DNA from: Pseudomonas fluorescens
GTDB taxonomy: Bacteria; Pseudomonadota; Gammaproteobacteria; Pseudomonadales; Pseudomonadaceae
Assembly: GCF_005938625.1 (NCBI RefSeq)
Contig: NZ_VCNJ01000039.1
Coordinates: 1 to 64,000, forward strand
Length of the DNA stretch: 64,000 nt
Reading direction: 5' to 3'
Below are positions 8,917-17,457 of the stretch, piece by piece (position 1 is the stretch's first letter; each line of letters starts with the position of its first letter). The translations under genes and the position numbers were made by a program. Under the pieces are notes generated by a model, which worked only from the letters and a program-made list of their open reading frames with translations, was not told the origin of the DNA and did no database searches.

Positions 8917-9260
8917 GGAGTGTTCCTGTGGGGCTTCTTGCTGTGACGGATGAAAGCGTTTATCGCGGTATTGGGACGCTGAGGGGGGAGGCGCGTTTTG
9001 ATCGACCGTCCCTGGCCCTCCGCATCGACAATCAGCACTCCTGCCCGCATTAAATACAGTGCCGGTCTGCCTGGCTGTAGGTGAATACTGAAATTCCTGT
9101 CACGCGCCAGGCGAGTATGGTCCTGCCCTGGGGCGAGAGCGTGACGGAACTCCGAGACGGCTTCGCAGCAGAAGATGAAAGGATGAAAATGAAGGGACAG
9201 CGGATGCCGGCGGGGCGCCGTACTGTCAAACCCAGGCGAACTCAACGCAGCGAACGCCAT
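8913..9260 (-). CDS. Hypothetical, coupled to the next gene
   Basis: The frame stays open from 9521, but the part that reads like protein begins near the ATG at 9260, giving about 115 residues: 'LSLHFHPFIFCCEAVSEFRH', then ARDRNFSIHLQPGRPALYLM and a basic tail. No family is recognised. Its stop overlaps the GTG of the downstream gene. The recurrent motif copy at 9277-9293 lies just upstream of this ATG. A rightward terminator at 9420-9455 shows that the opposite strand may also be transcribed here, so the coding call is uncertain. Confidence 0.35.
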   Translation of the reverse strand: MAFAALSSPGFDSTAPRRHPLSLHFHPFIFCCEAVSEFRHALAPGQDHTRLARDRNFSIHLQPGRPALYLMRAGVLIVDAEGQGRSIKTRLPPQRPNTAINAFIRHSKKPHRNTP

Positions 9261-9276
9261 GGCTTGCGCCCCCAAA

Positions 9277-9293
9277 ATCAGTATTTCCCTACA
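9277..9293 (-). promoter_or_regulatory. Recurrent 17-bp motif, site D
   Basis: On the minus strand this reads TGTAGGGAAATACTGAT, sharing its first 11 bases with site F (29464). It lies 17 bp upstream of the ATG at 9260, and on the plus strand about 130 bp before a terminator. Confidence 0.25.
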
Positions 9294-9419
9294 GAAAAAG
9301 ACCCGGTGATGCGTCAAGGTAAGCATGTGGACCTTATGCCAAGCATTGGATGGCTGACAGTTTGCTCGCTTAGGGTGAGTGAGCAGCTTCAGCCTTGGTT
9401 TCCCATGTAAAGCCCCTTG

Positions 9420-9455
9420 ACCCCGTACTCCGTTCCGGATGTACGGGGTTTTTTT
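9420..9455 (+). terminator. Intrinsic terminator, plus strand
   Basis: ACCCCGTAC pairs perfectly with GTACGGGGT across a 12-nt loop, followed by a run of seven T. It is a textbook rho-independent terminator for rightward transcription. The nearest upstream plus-strand frame (9081-9410) is not convincing protein, so the transcript may be a small RNA starting near 9330-9360. Confidence 0.75.
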
Positions 9456-9521
9456 GCATGTCAGGAGAGGTCTGAGCTCAGGCGGTTTATCCAAGTGCGC
9501 TGTAGCCGCAACCGAAATCAC

Positions 9522-10088
9522 ATATCTATCAACAGAATCGGGTCTCGTGTCGGGATATCACGGACATTCTGAGCTAAAGGAGCAGGCATTACCTCATACC
9601 GGTCTCTTCGCACGCCGAAGGGGGGGTGGGTCCGGTGACAGGTCGCCAGGACTACGGTTTCACCCTTCACCGGGTTCGTATGTGAATTCAAGCGATTGTC
9701 GTGAAGATTCGGATAAGGCGGTGGGCTATGGTGGGCCGGTTGGATGGCTATATAGGCGCTCTTGACGAAAGGGGGGGCGGCCTCTCACTCTTGCCGATAA
9801 CGGAAGAAACTGGCGGTTAAAGAGGAAATCCAGATTCAAGATCATGATGACAAATGGTCATGAACAGATGGCGTTTGCACGGCTATTGATGCTTGACAGT
9901 AAATTGAGAAGACGGAGGAACCGCCTCTTCGGCTGAAGAGTGGCGGCTTTCCAGGATAACGTAGAGCAGGGGGCGAGTAAAAAAAGATATTAATTACCGC
10001 TCAGGGCACTAGTTGGTGATTGGCTTGCATTTGTCTTCCTGCAATAGTTGGCGGGGGGATCCCCAGCCAACCATAAACCAAGGTGAAT
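9522..10088. other. Spacer without recognised gene
   Basis: Nothing coding is supported. A GC-rich imperfect stem occurs near 9915-9955. The last ~100 bases are the 3' flank of the peptide precursor. Confidence 0.5.
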
Positions 10089-10302
10089 TCAGTTCTTAGG
10101 AAAAATTACAGTGGCCAGGGTTTGGATCGTGCCTGATGCCACAAAACGGCAGGTTAGCGCCGACTGAGCCGAGCCAGATTGAACCAGCAGTGCCGCCGAC
10201 TGAGGCGATCCAGATTGAACCAGCAGTGCCGCCGACAACCGTTTCGGCTTCTTGAATAGTAATTTCTTTAATGTCAGCTTCTTGGGCAATGACTTGTTGC
10301 AT
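10089..10302 (-). CDS. Double-glycine peptide precursor, locus 1
   Basis: The ORF lies at 10096-10302 (68 residues), with AAGGAA just before the ATG. A 25-residue leader ends ITIQEAETVVGG, the classic double-glycine cut site for C39 peptidase exporters. The core begins TAGSIWIASVGG, repeats as TAGSIWLGSVGA, and ends NLPFCGIRHDPNPGHCNF with two cysteines able to form a disulfide. The repeated unit carries its own GG, so a second cut is possible. It is transcribed away from the HlyD/C39-exporter operon that starts ~880 bp to the right, its likely export machine. It is predicted to be a bacteriocin or microcin-like secreted peptide; activity is unknown. Confidence 0.75.
10145..10230. repeat. Internal tandem repeat in precursor
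   Basis: A unit of about 36 bp coding for GGTAGSIWxxSV is present twice inside the precursor, nearly identical at DNA level (CCAGATTGAACCAGCAGTGC occurs in both). The recent duplication includes the codons of the cleavage-site glycines. Confidence 0.7.
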
Positions 10303-11183
10303 GTGAGTTTCCTTAATTGGATTAGTGATTTTGTCTGCGCGTCGACGCTCAGTGCCGCTTAAACTTATCGAAAGTTGTGTGGTGTGTCAAATGATTAGGC
10401 GGGTTTGTTGAGTTATATAAAGAATAATTGTTATTGGAGGTGCATTGATGATGTTAATTTAAATTATTGAGGCTGTACGAGCTCTTGAGGTTTGCTTGGG
10501 GCGGCTGCAAATCTATATTAAATATTGTGTGTCGGCTTGGTGGTGTCTTGCCTGTCACGTCTTTTGGGGTGGGGCGTTAATTCGCAGCGCTGGCTGTGCG
10601 CTTGGGGTGGTTTGATAAGGTTACCTGAGGTTGTGTGAGCTGTTAGGGGGGGTGGCTGAGAAGGTATATGCAGAAGGTGTTGGTATCGCTCGGTAAAGAG
10701 CGACAAAATACTTTAGTGGAGCGCCTTACTCGGGAGGCGTGTGAAGGGTTTGGTGATGGCAGTTCCAGTAAGCCAGCGCAGTGATGATTTTGTGTTTATT
10801 TGATAACTTTTAAGGGTTTTTCTTGGGGGCGCGTGAGAGTATCTTTTCGTGATAAACCTATCTGTGCAACAAGTCAGTTGTAAAGATAGTCTCATTAAGG
10901 TCATCTCTCGCGCTGACCGGATCTTCCTTTTACGTGTCGAGAGCGGCTACGAGTCGCTGGCGTTAAATGGCGCCTTGCCACACGAGCATTGAGGCGCATG
11001 ATAAAAAACGCACCGTCACGTCGATTGAGTGCGGCTGCTTAACTATGATCGCGAGGTTATTTTGTTGTCAGTTCGACGTTAATTCACAACCCTTGCACCG
11101 TAGGGAGTTGGTGGCCTGGCCTGCCGTCCTTGCGCAGGTCTGCATATTGCCTCCTTCACCTAATAATCATCGATGGAACATTT
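10303..11183. other. AT-rich divergent promoter region, locus 1
   Basis: The spacer lies between the minus-strand precursor and the plus-strand HlyD operon. It is notably AT-rich at 10330-10530 and must hold both promoters. No further precursor with a GG leader was found in it on either strand. Confidence 0.5.
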
Positions 11184-11239
11184 ATGCTTGACATTGGCAA
11201 GGTGGCGCCGCGCTCGGCATTTTCACCTCTTTTCTTTGC

Positions 11240-12457
11240 ATGGATTGTGTGCGCGTTTTTTTTACGGCGTTGATCATCTTGTTCATGGGACGGTACGCTG
11301 AAAAAGAGGAAGTGATGGGGCGAGTGGTCACCCGCAACGTGGTCAGAATCAGCAGTGATCGTGCGGGTTATGTTGACGCGGTCTTGGCTCCGCCCGGGAC
11401 GACGATCCTGAAAAATCAACCCTTGCTGCGCATTCGTAATGTGGCCCCGGATTCGTTAAGTGAACAGGGCGGCATGTCGGGCTCAACAGATAATGTAGCC
11501 AGTGTCGAAGCCCTGCTGTTGGAAGTGGGGGTTGATGAACAAAAAGTTCAGGCTGCTTACGATGACGAGAAAAGCTCACTCGACCTGCAAGTTGATCAGG
11601 TGACCAAGAGTCTGGAGCTCAATAACAAGATCCATCAATCGATTCAAGACCGTGTAGCGATCCTCGCCCAGGAGCGCCAACGCTACGAGCATCTCGCCAG
11701 GCAAGGCGCCGTGTCTGAAGCGGCGTTGCATGAGGCGATCACCCGCCACGAATCGACGGTTCAGGAGCTGGTGAGCAATGAGCTTGATCAGAGCAATGCA
11801 CAGCAAAAAATGCTGCAGTTAAAACAACTGATCAGTGATGCAGATTATTCGCGCACCACACGGTTGAGTGATCTGGCCAGCCGTAAACAAGAGTTGGCAG
11901 AACGGCTCGATGCTTTAAAGAAGGCGCAAGAGTATGTGCTGCTTTCTCCCGTCGACGGCGTGGTGGATGCCATTTCGGTGTTTGCAGGTACGCGTGCCGA
12001 GGCGGGCAATGCGCTTATGCTCATTCGTACGCGGACCAGCGAAGCGCTGGCCCCCACCGTAGTGCTGGATGTTAAAGCCTCATCCATTGGCTTCGCTGAA
12101 CCCGGTACGGAGGTGGTGCTTCGTATCGACTCTTTTCCTTATGAGCGTTACGGCGTCATCAAGGGCCACATCCTCACAACGCCCGCCAGTACGTTTGTCG
12201 ATACTCCTTTGGGCGGTCCTCATACCGAGCAAAATGCCGCGCCGACCTACCTGGTCGAAGCGCAACTCGAGTTTGCCAAGGGCTCGACCAACATTCAGCA
12301 GGACTGGTTACGTGACGGCATGACCGTCAGAGCCTCACTCAAGCAGGAAGACTTGAGTTTGTTTGAATGGTTGTTTTTACCCGTGTTGAGAGGCATGCAG
12401 CGCAACCCGGACTATTTAGCCGAATTTCATAAAGTGCCGGTGGATGAGCTCAAATGA
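11240..12457 (+). CDS. HlyD-family adaptor of peptide exporter
   Basis: The product is a membrane-fusion protein linking the inner-membrane C39 ABC exporter to an outer-membrane channel. It has a short TM segment, a first lipoyl half (VVRISSDRAGYVDAVLAPPG), a long coiled coil at about residues 85-230, the second lipoyl half (EYVLLSPVDGVVDAISVFAG) and a beta-barrel domain. The natural N-terminus appears to start at ATG 11184 in another frame (LDIGKVAPRSAFSPLFFAWI). A one-base deletion in the eight-T run at 11256-11263 separates it from this ORF. Translation could instead start at 11240 or 11285, giving a product with a damaged TM anchor. The stop overlaps the exporter start by ATGA. Confidence 0.8.
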   Translation: MDCVRVFFTALIILFMGRYAEKEEVMGRVVTRNVVRISSDRAGYVDAVLAPPGTTILKNQPLLRIRNVAPDSLSEQGGMSGSTDNVASVEALLLEVGVDEQKVQAAYDDEKSSLDLQVDQVTKSLELNNKIHQSIQDRVAILAQERQRYEHLARQGAVSEAALHEAITRHESTVQELVSNELDQSNAQQKMLQLKQLISDADYSRTTRLSDLASRKQELAERLDALKKAQEYVLLSPVDGVVDAISVFAGTRAEAGNALMLIRTRTSEALAPTVVLDVKASSIGFAEPGTEVVLRIDSFPYERYGVIKGHILTTPASTFVDTPLGGPHTEQNAAPTYLVEAQLEFAKGSTNIQQDWLRDGMTVRASLKQEDLSLFEWLFLPVLRGMQRNPDYLAEFHKVPVDELK

Positions 12458-13197
12458 CAGAGCGTAATGATCAGCGTAAGCCTAGCGTTGCGTCGCGATT
12501 TTTTGCCAAACGCATTCCCGTGATTCTGCAAGATGAGATTGCCGAGTGCGGTCTGGCTTCGATCGCCATGATTGCCAACTACTACGGGCGCCCGACCACG
12601 CTGCGGCAGATGCGCCAGGACTACAGTGTCGCGCTGGGCGGCATGTCGCTCTATCAGATCACCAAAGTCTCGGAAACACTGGGGCTGGCTGCCCGGCCTT
12701 TGAAACTCACGCTCGACTACGTCAAGGAACTCAAAACGCCGGCCATTTTGTTCTGGAACAGCATGCACTTTGTGGTACTGGAGTCGGTCACGCGCAAAGG
12801 CATTCACATTGTCGATCCGGCGGTAGGGCGACGTTTCTACAGTTGGGAGGCGGCGCTGCCCTTATTCAGTAATTTTGCGTTGGAAGTGGTGCCGGGCCTG
12901 AGCTTTCAGCCCGTCGATGAAGGCAAGGTGGCCCCTCGGCTGAGTTTTACCAGCATCCTTAAAAATAACGCCTGGCTGTATCGCTATCTTATTCCAATGG
13001 CGTTGTTGGCCATTGTCATTCAATTGGGCGCGATCGCCGCGCCCAAACTGTTTTCCCTGACGATTGATCAGGTGGTGGCCAAGAATGATCCGGATTTTCT
13101 TTACCTGATTCTCTATATTTTTTCCGGTCTGTTCTTTTTAAGACAGTTGCCACTTGGCTGCGTACCTCACTCAATGCACGCATGCGCGTGGCCTTGA
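12454..13197 (+). CDS. C39-peptidase ABC exporter, N-terminal half
   Basis: This is the first part of a bacteriocin-processing exporter that removes GG leaders while transporting the peptide. The C39 triad is intact: Cys32 in DEIAECGLASIAM, His105 in SMHFVVLE and Asp121 in IHIVDPAVG. TM helices begin near residue 180. The frame runs off after FFLRQLPLG, while the rest of the protein continues in the -1 frame. The switch point is CTTTTTAAG at 13134-13142, where restoring one base (or a -1 slip) gives FFLKTVATWLRTSLNA, the expected sequence. It is therefore either a frameshifted pseudogene, a sequencing error, or a programmed frameshift. Confidence 0.85.
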   Translation: MTERNDQRKPSVASRFFAKRIPVILQDEIAECGLASIAMIANYYGRPTTLRQMRQDYSVALGGMSLYQITKVSETLGLAARPLKLTLDYVKELKTPAILFWNSMHFVVLESVTRKGIHIVDPAVGRRFYSWEAALPLFSNFALEVVPGLSFQPVDEGKVAPRLSFTSILKNNAWLYRYLIPMALLAIVIQLGAIAAPKLFSLTIDQVVAKNDPDFLYLILYIFSGLFFLRQLPLGCVPHSMHACAWP

Positions 13198-14594
13198 CTC
13201 AGGACCTGTCGACCGGGGTTATCGCCTGGTTGCTGCGATTACCGGTGCCTTTTTTTGAGCGTCGCTCACCGGTCGATATTTTGCGCCGCACCCAAGCGGT
13301 TGATCAGGCTTACATACAGTTCACGGCGGGCACTGTAGACATGGCCATTGATTTCATGTTTGCCGTAGTCTTTGTGGTGTTAATGGGGTTGATCAACCTG
13401 CAACTGGCGGGTTTTTCCCTGGCGCTGTGCCTGGCCTTTTGTGTGTTTCGCCTGGTGATGCTGCCCCTTATCGAAAAGAAACACCAAAGTTCCATCGAAG
13501 CCGAAACCGCGCGCAATGCCGTGCTGTTCGATGTGCTGGGGGCGGTGCAATCGATGAAGCTCTATGGCTACGAGGCGGCAAAATTGGCGTTATGGAGCAA
13601 CCGCCAAGCCGACACTGAAATTGCCCGAGCCGATGTCAGCCGCATGCAGGAAATGAACCTGGTCGTTCATACCGGGGTTTCGCACACCCAGTCTCTGCTG
13701 GTGAGCGGATTGGGGGCCTTGGCCGTGCTTAAGGGGGTTAACAGTATTGGCGATCTGTTTGCCTTTGTGTTGTACAAAGACCTTTTTATGGACTCGATCC
13801 TGAAGGCGGTGGATCGCTACATGTCGCTGCGTTTGATCAAGGTTGAACTCGACCGGGCTGAAAATATTATCGATGAAAAGCCCGAGGAAGTAGGGGCGAA
13901 TGTGTATGCGTCCAACGCGCTCCCGCAGCGCGAAACCATTCGTCACATCGAGGTTCAAGCTGGGGTGTTTCGCTACGGCTCGTTCGAGCGCCCGGTGCTG
14001 AAGTCGTTACAACTGCAGGTCAACAGTTCGCAAAAAGTGGCCATCTATGGCGGCTCGGGATTTGGCAAAAGCACCTTGCTAAAAGTGCTGGCAGGGTTCT
14101 ATGCGCTGGAATCCGGCGAACTGAAGATTAATGGCATGGCGATCTCCAACTTTGGTTTACGCCGGTACCGAGCCAGTACTGCCTATGTCACCGCGACGGA
14201 TGAAATTATCGACGGCACAGTCATTGACAACATCCTGATGGACGCGGACCACATCGACGGCGAGCACCTTCAGACGTGTGTCGAGTGTGTCGGGCTAATC
14301 GATAGCATTCTTCAGCTCAGCAATGGGTTTAACACGCTATTAGGCACCGCGGGTGTGCAGCTGTCCTCCGGCCAGAAACAGCGCTTGCTCATTGCCAGGG
14401 CGTTGTACCGCAAGCCGGACGTTTTACTGCTGGATGAGCCGACCTCGCATCTGGATCACGAAGCGCGTGATGTGGTGATCCGCAGCCTTAAACAGCTGTC
14501 CATTCTGTGCGTCATCGTGACGCATGACCCGGTGATGCTGCAGGCGTGTGACATCGGCTATCAAATGATCGACGGCGAGCTTCACCGCCTCTAA
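13182..14594 (+). CDS. C39-peptidase ABC exporter, C-terminal half
   Basis: The second part of the exporter carries the remaining TM helices and the ATPase. Walker A (GGSGFGKST, about residue 289), the signature LSSGQKQR (about 393), Walker B (VLLLDEPT, about 413) and the switch His (VTHD) are all intact. The meaningful reading frame extends upstream to about 13140; the ATG at 13182 is only the first start codon in frame. By itself this half lacks the peptidase and the first TM helices. If the frame break is real, leader processing would need the two fragments to associate or another exporter, such as the one at 54283, to take over. Confidence 0.85.
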   Translation: MRVALTQDLSTGVIAWLLRLPVPFFERRSPVDILRRTQAVDQAYIQFTAGTVDMAIDFMFAVVFVVLMGLINLQLAGFSLALCLAFCVFRLVMLPLIEKKHQSSIEAETARNAVLFDVLGAVQSMKLYGYEAAKLALWSNRQADTEIARADVSRMQEMNLVVHTGVSHTQSLLVSGLGALAVLKGVNSIGDLFAFVLYKDLFMDSILKAVDRYMSLRLIKVELDRAENIIDEKPEEVGANVYASNALPQRETIRHIEVQAGVFRYGSFERPVLKSLQLQVNSSQKVAIYGGSGFGKSTLLKVLAGFYALESGELKINGMAISNFGLRRYRASTAYVTATDEIIDGTVIDNILMDADHIDGEHLQTCVECVGLIDSILQLSNGFNTLLGTAGVQLSSGQKQRLLIARALYRKPDVLLLDEPTSHLDHEARDVVIRSLKQLSILCVIVTHDPVMLQACDIGYQMIDGELHRL

Positions 14595-14616
14595 GCGAGT
14601 GATTGAGGAGGACGTG

Positions 14617-15630
14617 ATGGCGGAAAATCGGAGTTGGGTTGGGCGGGGCTGGAGGGTTCGAATGAGGTGTAAATACCTGATCGGCCAACGGCTCATCAAA
14701 TGCATGGCTCCGCTTTTTAGAGTCGGTGCGATGCAGTGGCTTTATCGAGCAATGCCCGGTGCCCTGGCCTGTCTGCCACCAAGCTGGCGTGGATCAGATT
14801 ACAGCTTGTGCCGGCAAAACCTTACCCTGTTTGATTTCGATGACGGGCAGTGTGACGCTGTTGCCCGGGGTTATGTCGCCATACAGTTTCAACGTCAGAT
14901 CAATAAATACCTGTATGAAGCTTGTGAGCCCACTCGGTTACGCAGGCGCCTCAACCGTATTCGTTGGGTCGATCCAAAGAATCTGTTTCAGCGTTCGCAG
15001 AACGAGCCTTGCCTGGTGTTATTGACCCACACCGGGGAGTACTGGATGGCGGTTGCAAGCATTGTCGAGCGCACGCCGGTCGCCACACATTTCATCATTC
15101 CGATCCTGGCTTACGCCGATGAGCTGACGATGCGTTCGATGAAAAGTCTTGAGGCCTTTGGTCACACTATGGAAGTGAGGGATGTCAACGACCCGACGCT
15201 CGCCTTGGCCATTCTGCGGGGCGCTCGCCAAGGTAAACGCATCGTCATCTTCTTCGATCTTCCCGTGAGCATTGGCGCGACGCGTTTCGGCGCCTCCGTC
15301 TCGGCGCGTTTTTTAGGGCGCGATGCACTGTTTGTGAAGGGGCCTTTATTTTTTGCGTCCAAGCTGCGGTTCAGTGTGCTTTTGGCAGGCCATCGCGTGG
15401 TGCTGGGGCAGCCCAGCGAATTTCATCTGTTCGACTGGATTGAGGCGCACAGCCCCGAATACATGAGTGAACAGTGCGTTGTCGCCTTGGAGCGCTTTAT
15501 CCGTCACTCGCCAGAAAACTGGTTTTACCTGACACGCATGGAGGCCTTTTTCCATCGCCAACGATCGGCAAGTGAAATGCCCGTCAAAATGCCTAATGCG
15601 TTGCAGGCCCAACGTCAGATCCGTTATTGA
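14617..15630 (+). CDS. LpxL/HtrB-like acyltransferase, locus 1
   Basis: The 337-residue protein resembles the lipid A biosynthesis (lauroyl/myristoyl) acyltransferase family. It shows a central CLVLLTHTGEYWMAVASI block with the putative catalytic His138, then GKRIVIFFDLPVSIGATRFG, ARFLGRDALFVKGPLFFASK and a C-terminal PENWFYLTRMEAFF. The usual acidic partner five residues after the His is not conserved, so activity or substrate may differ. ATG 14617 follows GAGGAGGA. It is encoded between exporter and outer-membrane channel, and an equivalent gene sits in locus 2. It may acylate the secreted peptide, or a membrane lipid for self-protection; both are inference. Confidence 0.7.
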   Translation: MAENRSWVGRGWRVRMRCKYLIGQRLIKCMAPLFRVGAMQWLYRAMPGALACLPPSWRGSDYSLCRQNLTLFDFDDGQCDAVARGYVAIQFQRQINKYLYEACEPTRLRRRLNRIRWVDPKNLFQRSQNEPCLVLLTHTGEYWMAVASIVERTPVATHFIIPILAYADELTMRSMKSLEAFGHTMEVRDVNDPTLALAILRGARQGKRIVIFFDLPVSIGATRFGASVSARFLGRDALFVKGPLFFASKLRFSVLLAGHRVVLGQPSEFHLFDWIEAHSPEYMSEQCVVALERFIRHSPENWFYLTRMEAFFHRQRSASEMPVKMPNALQAQRQIRY

Positions 15631-15640
15631 GTCGAAGAAT

Positions 15641-17053
15641 ATGAACCTCGGATTTTCCCGAAGCATAACGGTGTGCTGCCTGGTACTCAGCGGTTGTTCA
15701 TTTGAGCCTGCATACGTACGTCCTGCGTTGCCTGTGGCGCAGGCATGGCGAGCAGGCTCGATCACCGATCAAGAAAGCTCAGCCGCTCTTGAGTGGCGGT
15801 CAGTGTTTCAAGGGGCCTATCTTCAGTCCTTAATCAGCACCTCACTGCAATACAACCGAGACCTGCGCATTGCAGTCAACCGCATGGACGAGGCGCGTGC
15901 CCAGTATCAAATCCAGCGAGCTGATGTGTATCCAACCCTCTCGCTTGCCGCTCAAGCCCAACGACAAAGGCTATCTGACGCCGATGCGCCCTACGGGGCA
16001 GGGCGCGTCTCCGAACACGGGCAATTGGGACTGAGTCTGAATGCCTATGAACTCGACGTATGGGGGCGTTTGCGTAATCTCAAAGGGGCTGCGAATGAGC
16101 TTTACAACGCCAGTGTGGAGGAGGCGCTCAGCGTTAAATCCAATCTGATTGCAGAGGTAGCGCGCGCTTACGTCGAAGCTTTGGCGTGTGTGGAACTGCA
16201 GCGCCACAATGAGACGGCAGTGGCCATGGCCCGTCGTTCGCACGAACTGGTGAGACAGCGCCGTTTGCTCGGTGTGTCTAGTCAGTTGGAAGTGCAACAG
16301 GCACAAAGCTTGGTGCTTTCCACCGAGGCAGAACAGGCCACCGCCATTCGTCAATGCAACGTTGCATTCAATAAGCTGGAATTTTTAGTCGGTACTCAGG
16401 TGGATCAAGCCCAGTTGCGCGCGGGTTCCCTGGACGATGCGGGCATCACCGCCTCGATTGCTCCAGGCTTGCCTTCAAGCCTGCTGGTGCGCCGCCCTGA
16501 TATTCGAGCGTTGGAGGCCAGACTCAAAGCGTCGAATGCCAATATTGGCGCCGCCCGAGCTGCTTTTCTCCCTCAAATTTCGTTGACTGGATTATTGGGC
16601 TTGAGCAGTCCTCAACTGAGCGCTCTAACGCAGGGCAGTGCGCGAAGCTGGTCCTTCACCCCGAACTTGCAGTTACCCCTTTTCGACGCCGGACGCAATA
16701 TGGCGCATCTGGATTTGGTGTGGGCTCAAAATAAGACCGCCATCTCCGAATATGAAAAGGCGATCCAAGGCGCTTTTCGTGAGGTGGCCGATGCGCTGGA
16801 CTCCAGCAAAACGATTGGCGATGAGCTGAATGTGGAGCAACAATGGAGTGCGAGTGAGGCGCGACGCGTCCAGTTGGCCGAGTCGCTTTACCGGGACGGC
16901 GTCAATAGTTATCTGGATGTTCTGGATGCGCAGCGCCAATTTCTGACGGCACAACAGAGTTTGATCAAGACCCGGCTATTGCAACTGACCAATCGTATTG
17001 CGTTGTACAAAGGCTTGGGCGGCGGCTGGACAGAAGCGGACAGCCTTCAATAG
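15641..17053 (+). CDS. NodT/TolC-type outer-membrane lipoprotein
   Basis: The 470-residue outer-membrane efflux factor has a lipoprotein signal with lipobox LSGC (Cys19). Two homologous OEP repeats follow, with typical landmarks: YELDVWGRLRNLKGAA, LPSSLLVRRPDIRALEARLK, the FDAGRN barrel segment and a final YLDVLDAQRQFLTAQQSL. It would form the trimeric channel for the HlyD-C39 exporter and completes export locus 1. The start at 15641 is chosen because it gives the signal peptide directly; the frame extends upstream to 15572 inside the acyltransferase gene. It is followed by gene-free DNA and an IS element. Confidence 0.9.
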   Translation: MNLGFSRSITVCCLVLSGCSFEPAYVRPALPVAQAWRAGSITDQESSAALEWRSVFQGAYLQSLISTSLQYNRDLRIAVNRMDEARAQYQIQRADVYPTLSLAAQAQRQRLSDADAPYGAGRVSEHGQLGLSLNAYELDVWGRLRNLKGAANELYNASVEEALSVKSNLIAEVARAYVEALACVELQRHNETAVAMARRSHELVRQRRLLGVSSQLEVQQAQSLVLSTEAEQATAIRQCNVAFNKLEFLVGTQVDQAQLRAGSLDDAGITASIAPGLPSSLLVRRPDIRALEARLKASNANIGAARAAFLPQISLTGLLGLSSPQLSALTQGSARSWSFTPNLQLPLFDAGRNMAHLDLVWAQNKTAISEYEKAIQGAFREVADALDSSKTIGDELNVEQQWSASEARRVQLAESLYRDGVNSYLDVLDAQRQFLTAQQSLIKTRLLQLTNRIALYKGLGGGWTEADSLQ

Positions 17054-17422
17054 GCGTTTGGCAAGGCGGCAATCGCCACTCGGGTACGCCATGCTGTTTC
17101 GCCTCCTCACGCACTTGTCCACGTCGCGTGATCTCGATGTGGCTCGGGGGACGATCACCTTGACGCAGCCAAGGCGAGTGGGTTGCAGGCACACGAAATA
17201 AGGGAAATGGGAAACGGGAAAGTGACAGGGTAAAAACAGACAGGGGATGCGCAGCGTGCTGCGCCCGCCATCTGATCGGGTACCGGCCTGGTCGCGCCTT
17301 TAAAAAGCCCCACAGCGCGGCCTGCTGCAACCCGGCTTAATGGCATTGGGCTGCTGATTGTTCGCAGGCTCCGGCCTGCACTCCATGCGCGGCACTCAAT
17401 GATTTTTTCGGTCGTGCGGTAC
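17054..17422. other. Spacer between locus 1 and the IS element
   Basis: No gene is supported. Short frames occur on both strands without family resemblance. Confidence 0.5.
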
Positions 17423-17457
17423 GTGTCAAGGTAACTGTCGCCTTGGTCTTACGGTTG

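Noticed and set aside
9081..9410. 109-codon plus ORF ending just before the terminator
   Set aside because: Sequence does not resemble protein and it overlaps the more protein-like minus frame; an RNA is a better reading of the terminator.
8913..9521. Full 202-codon version of the minus ORF
   Set aside because: Residues before about 88 look random and lie over the plus-strand terminator; a start near 9260 was preferred at low confidence.
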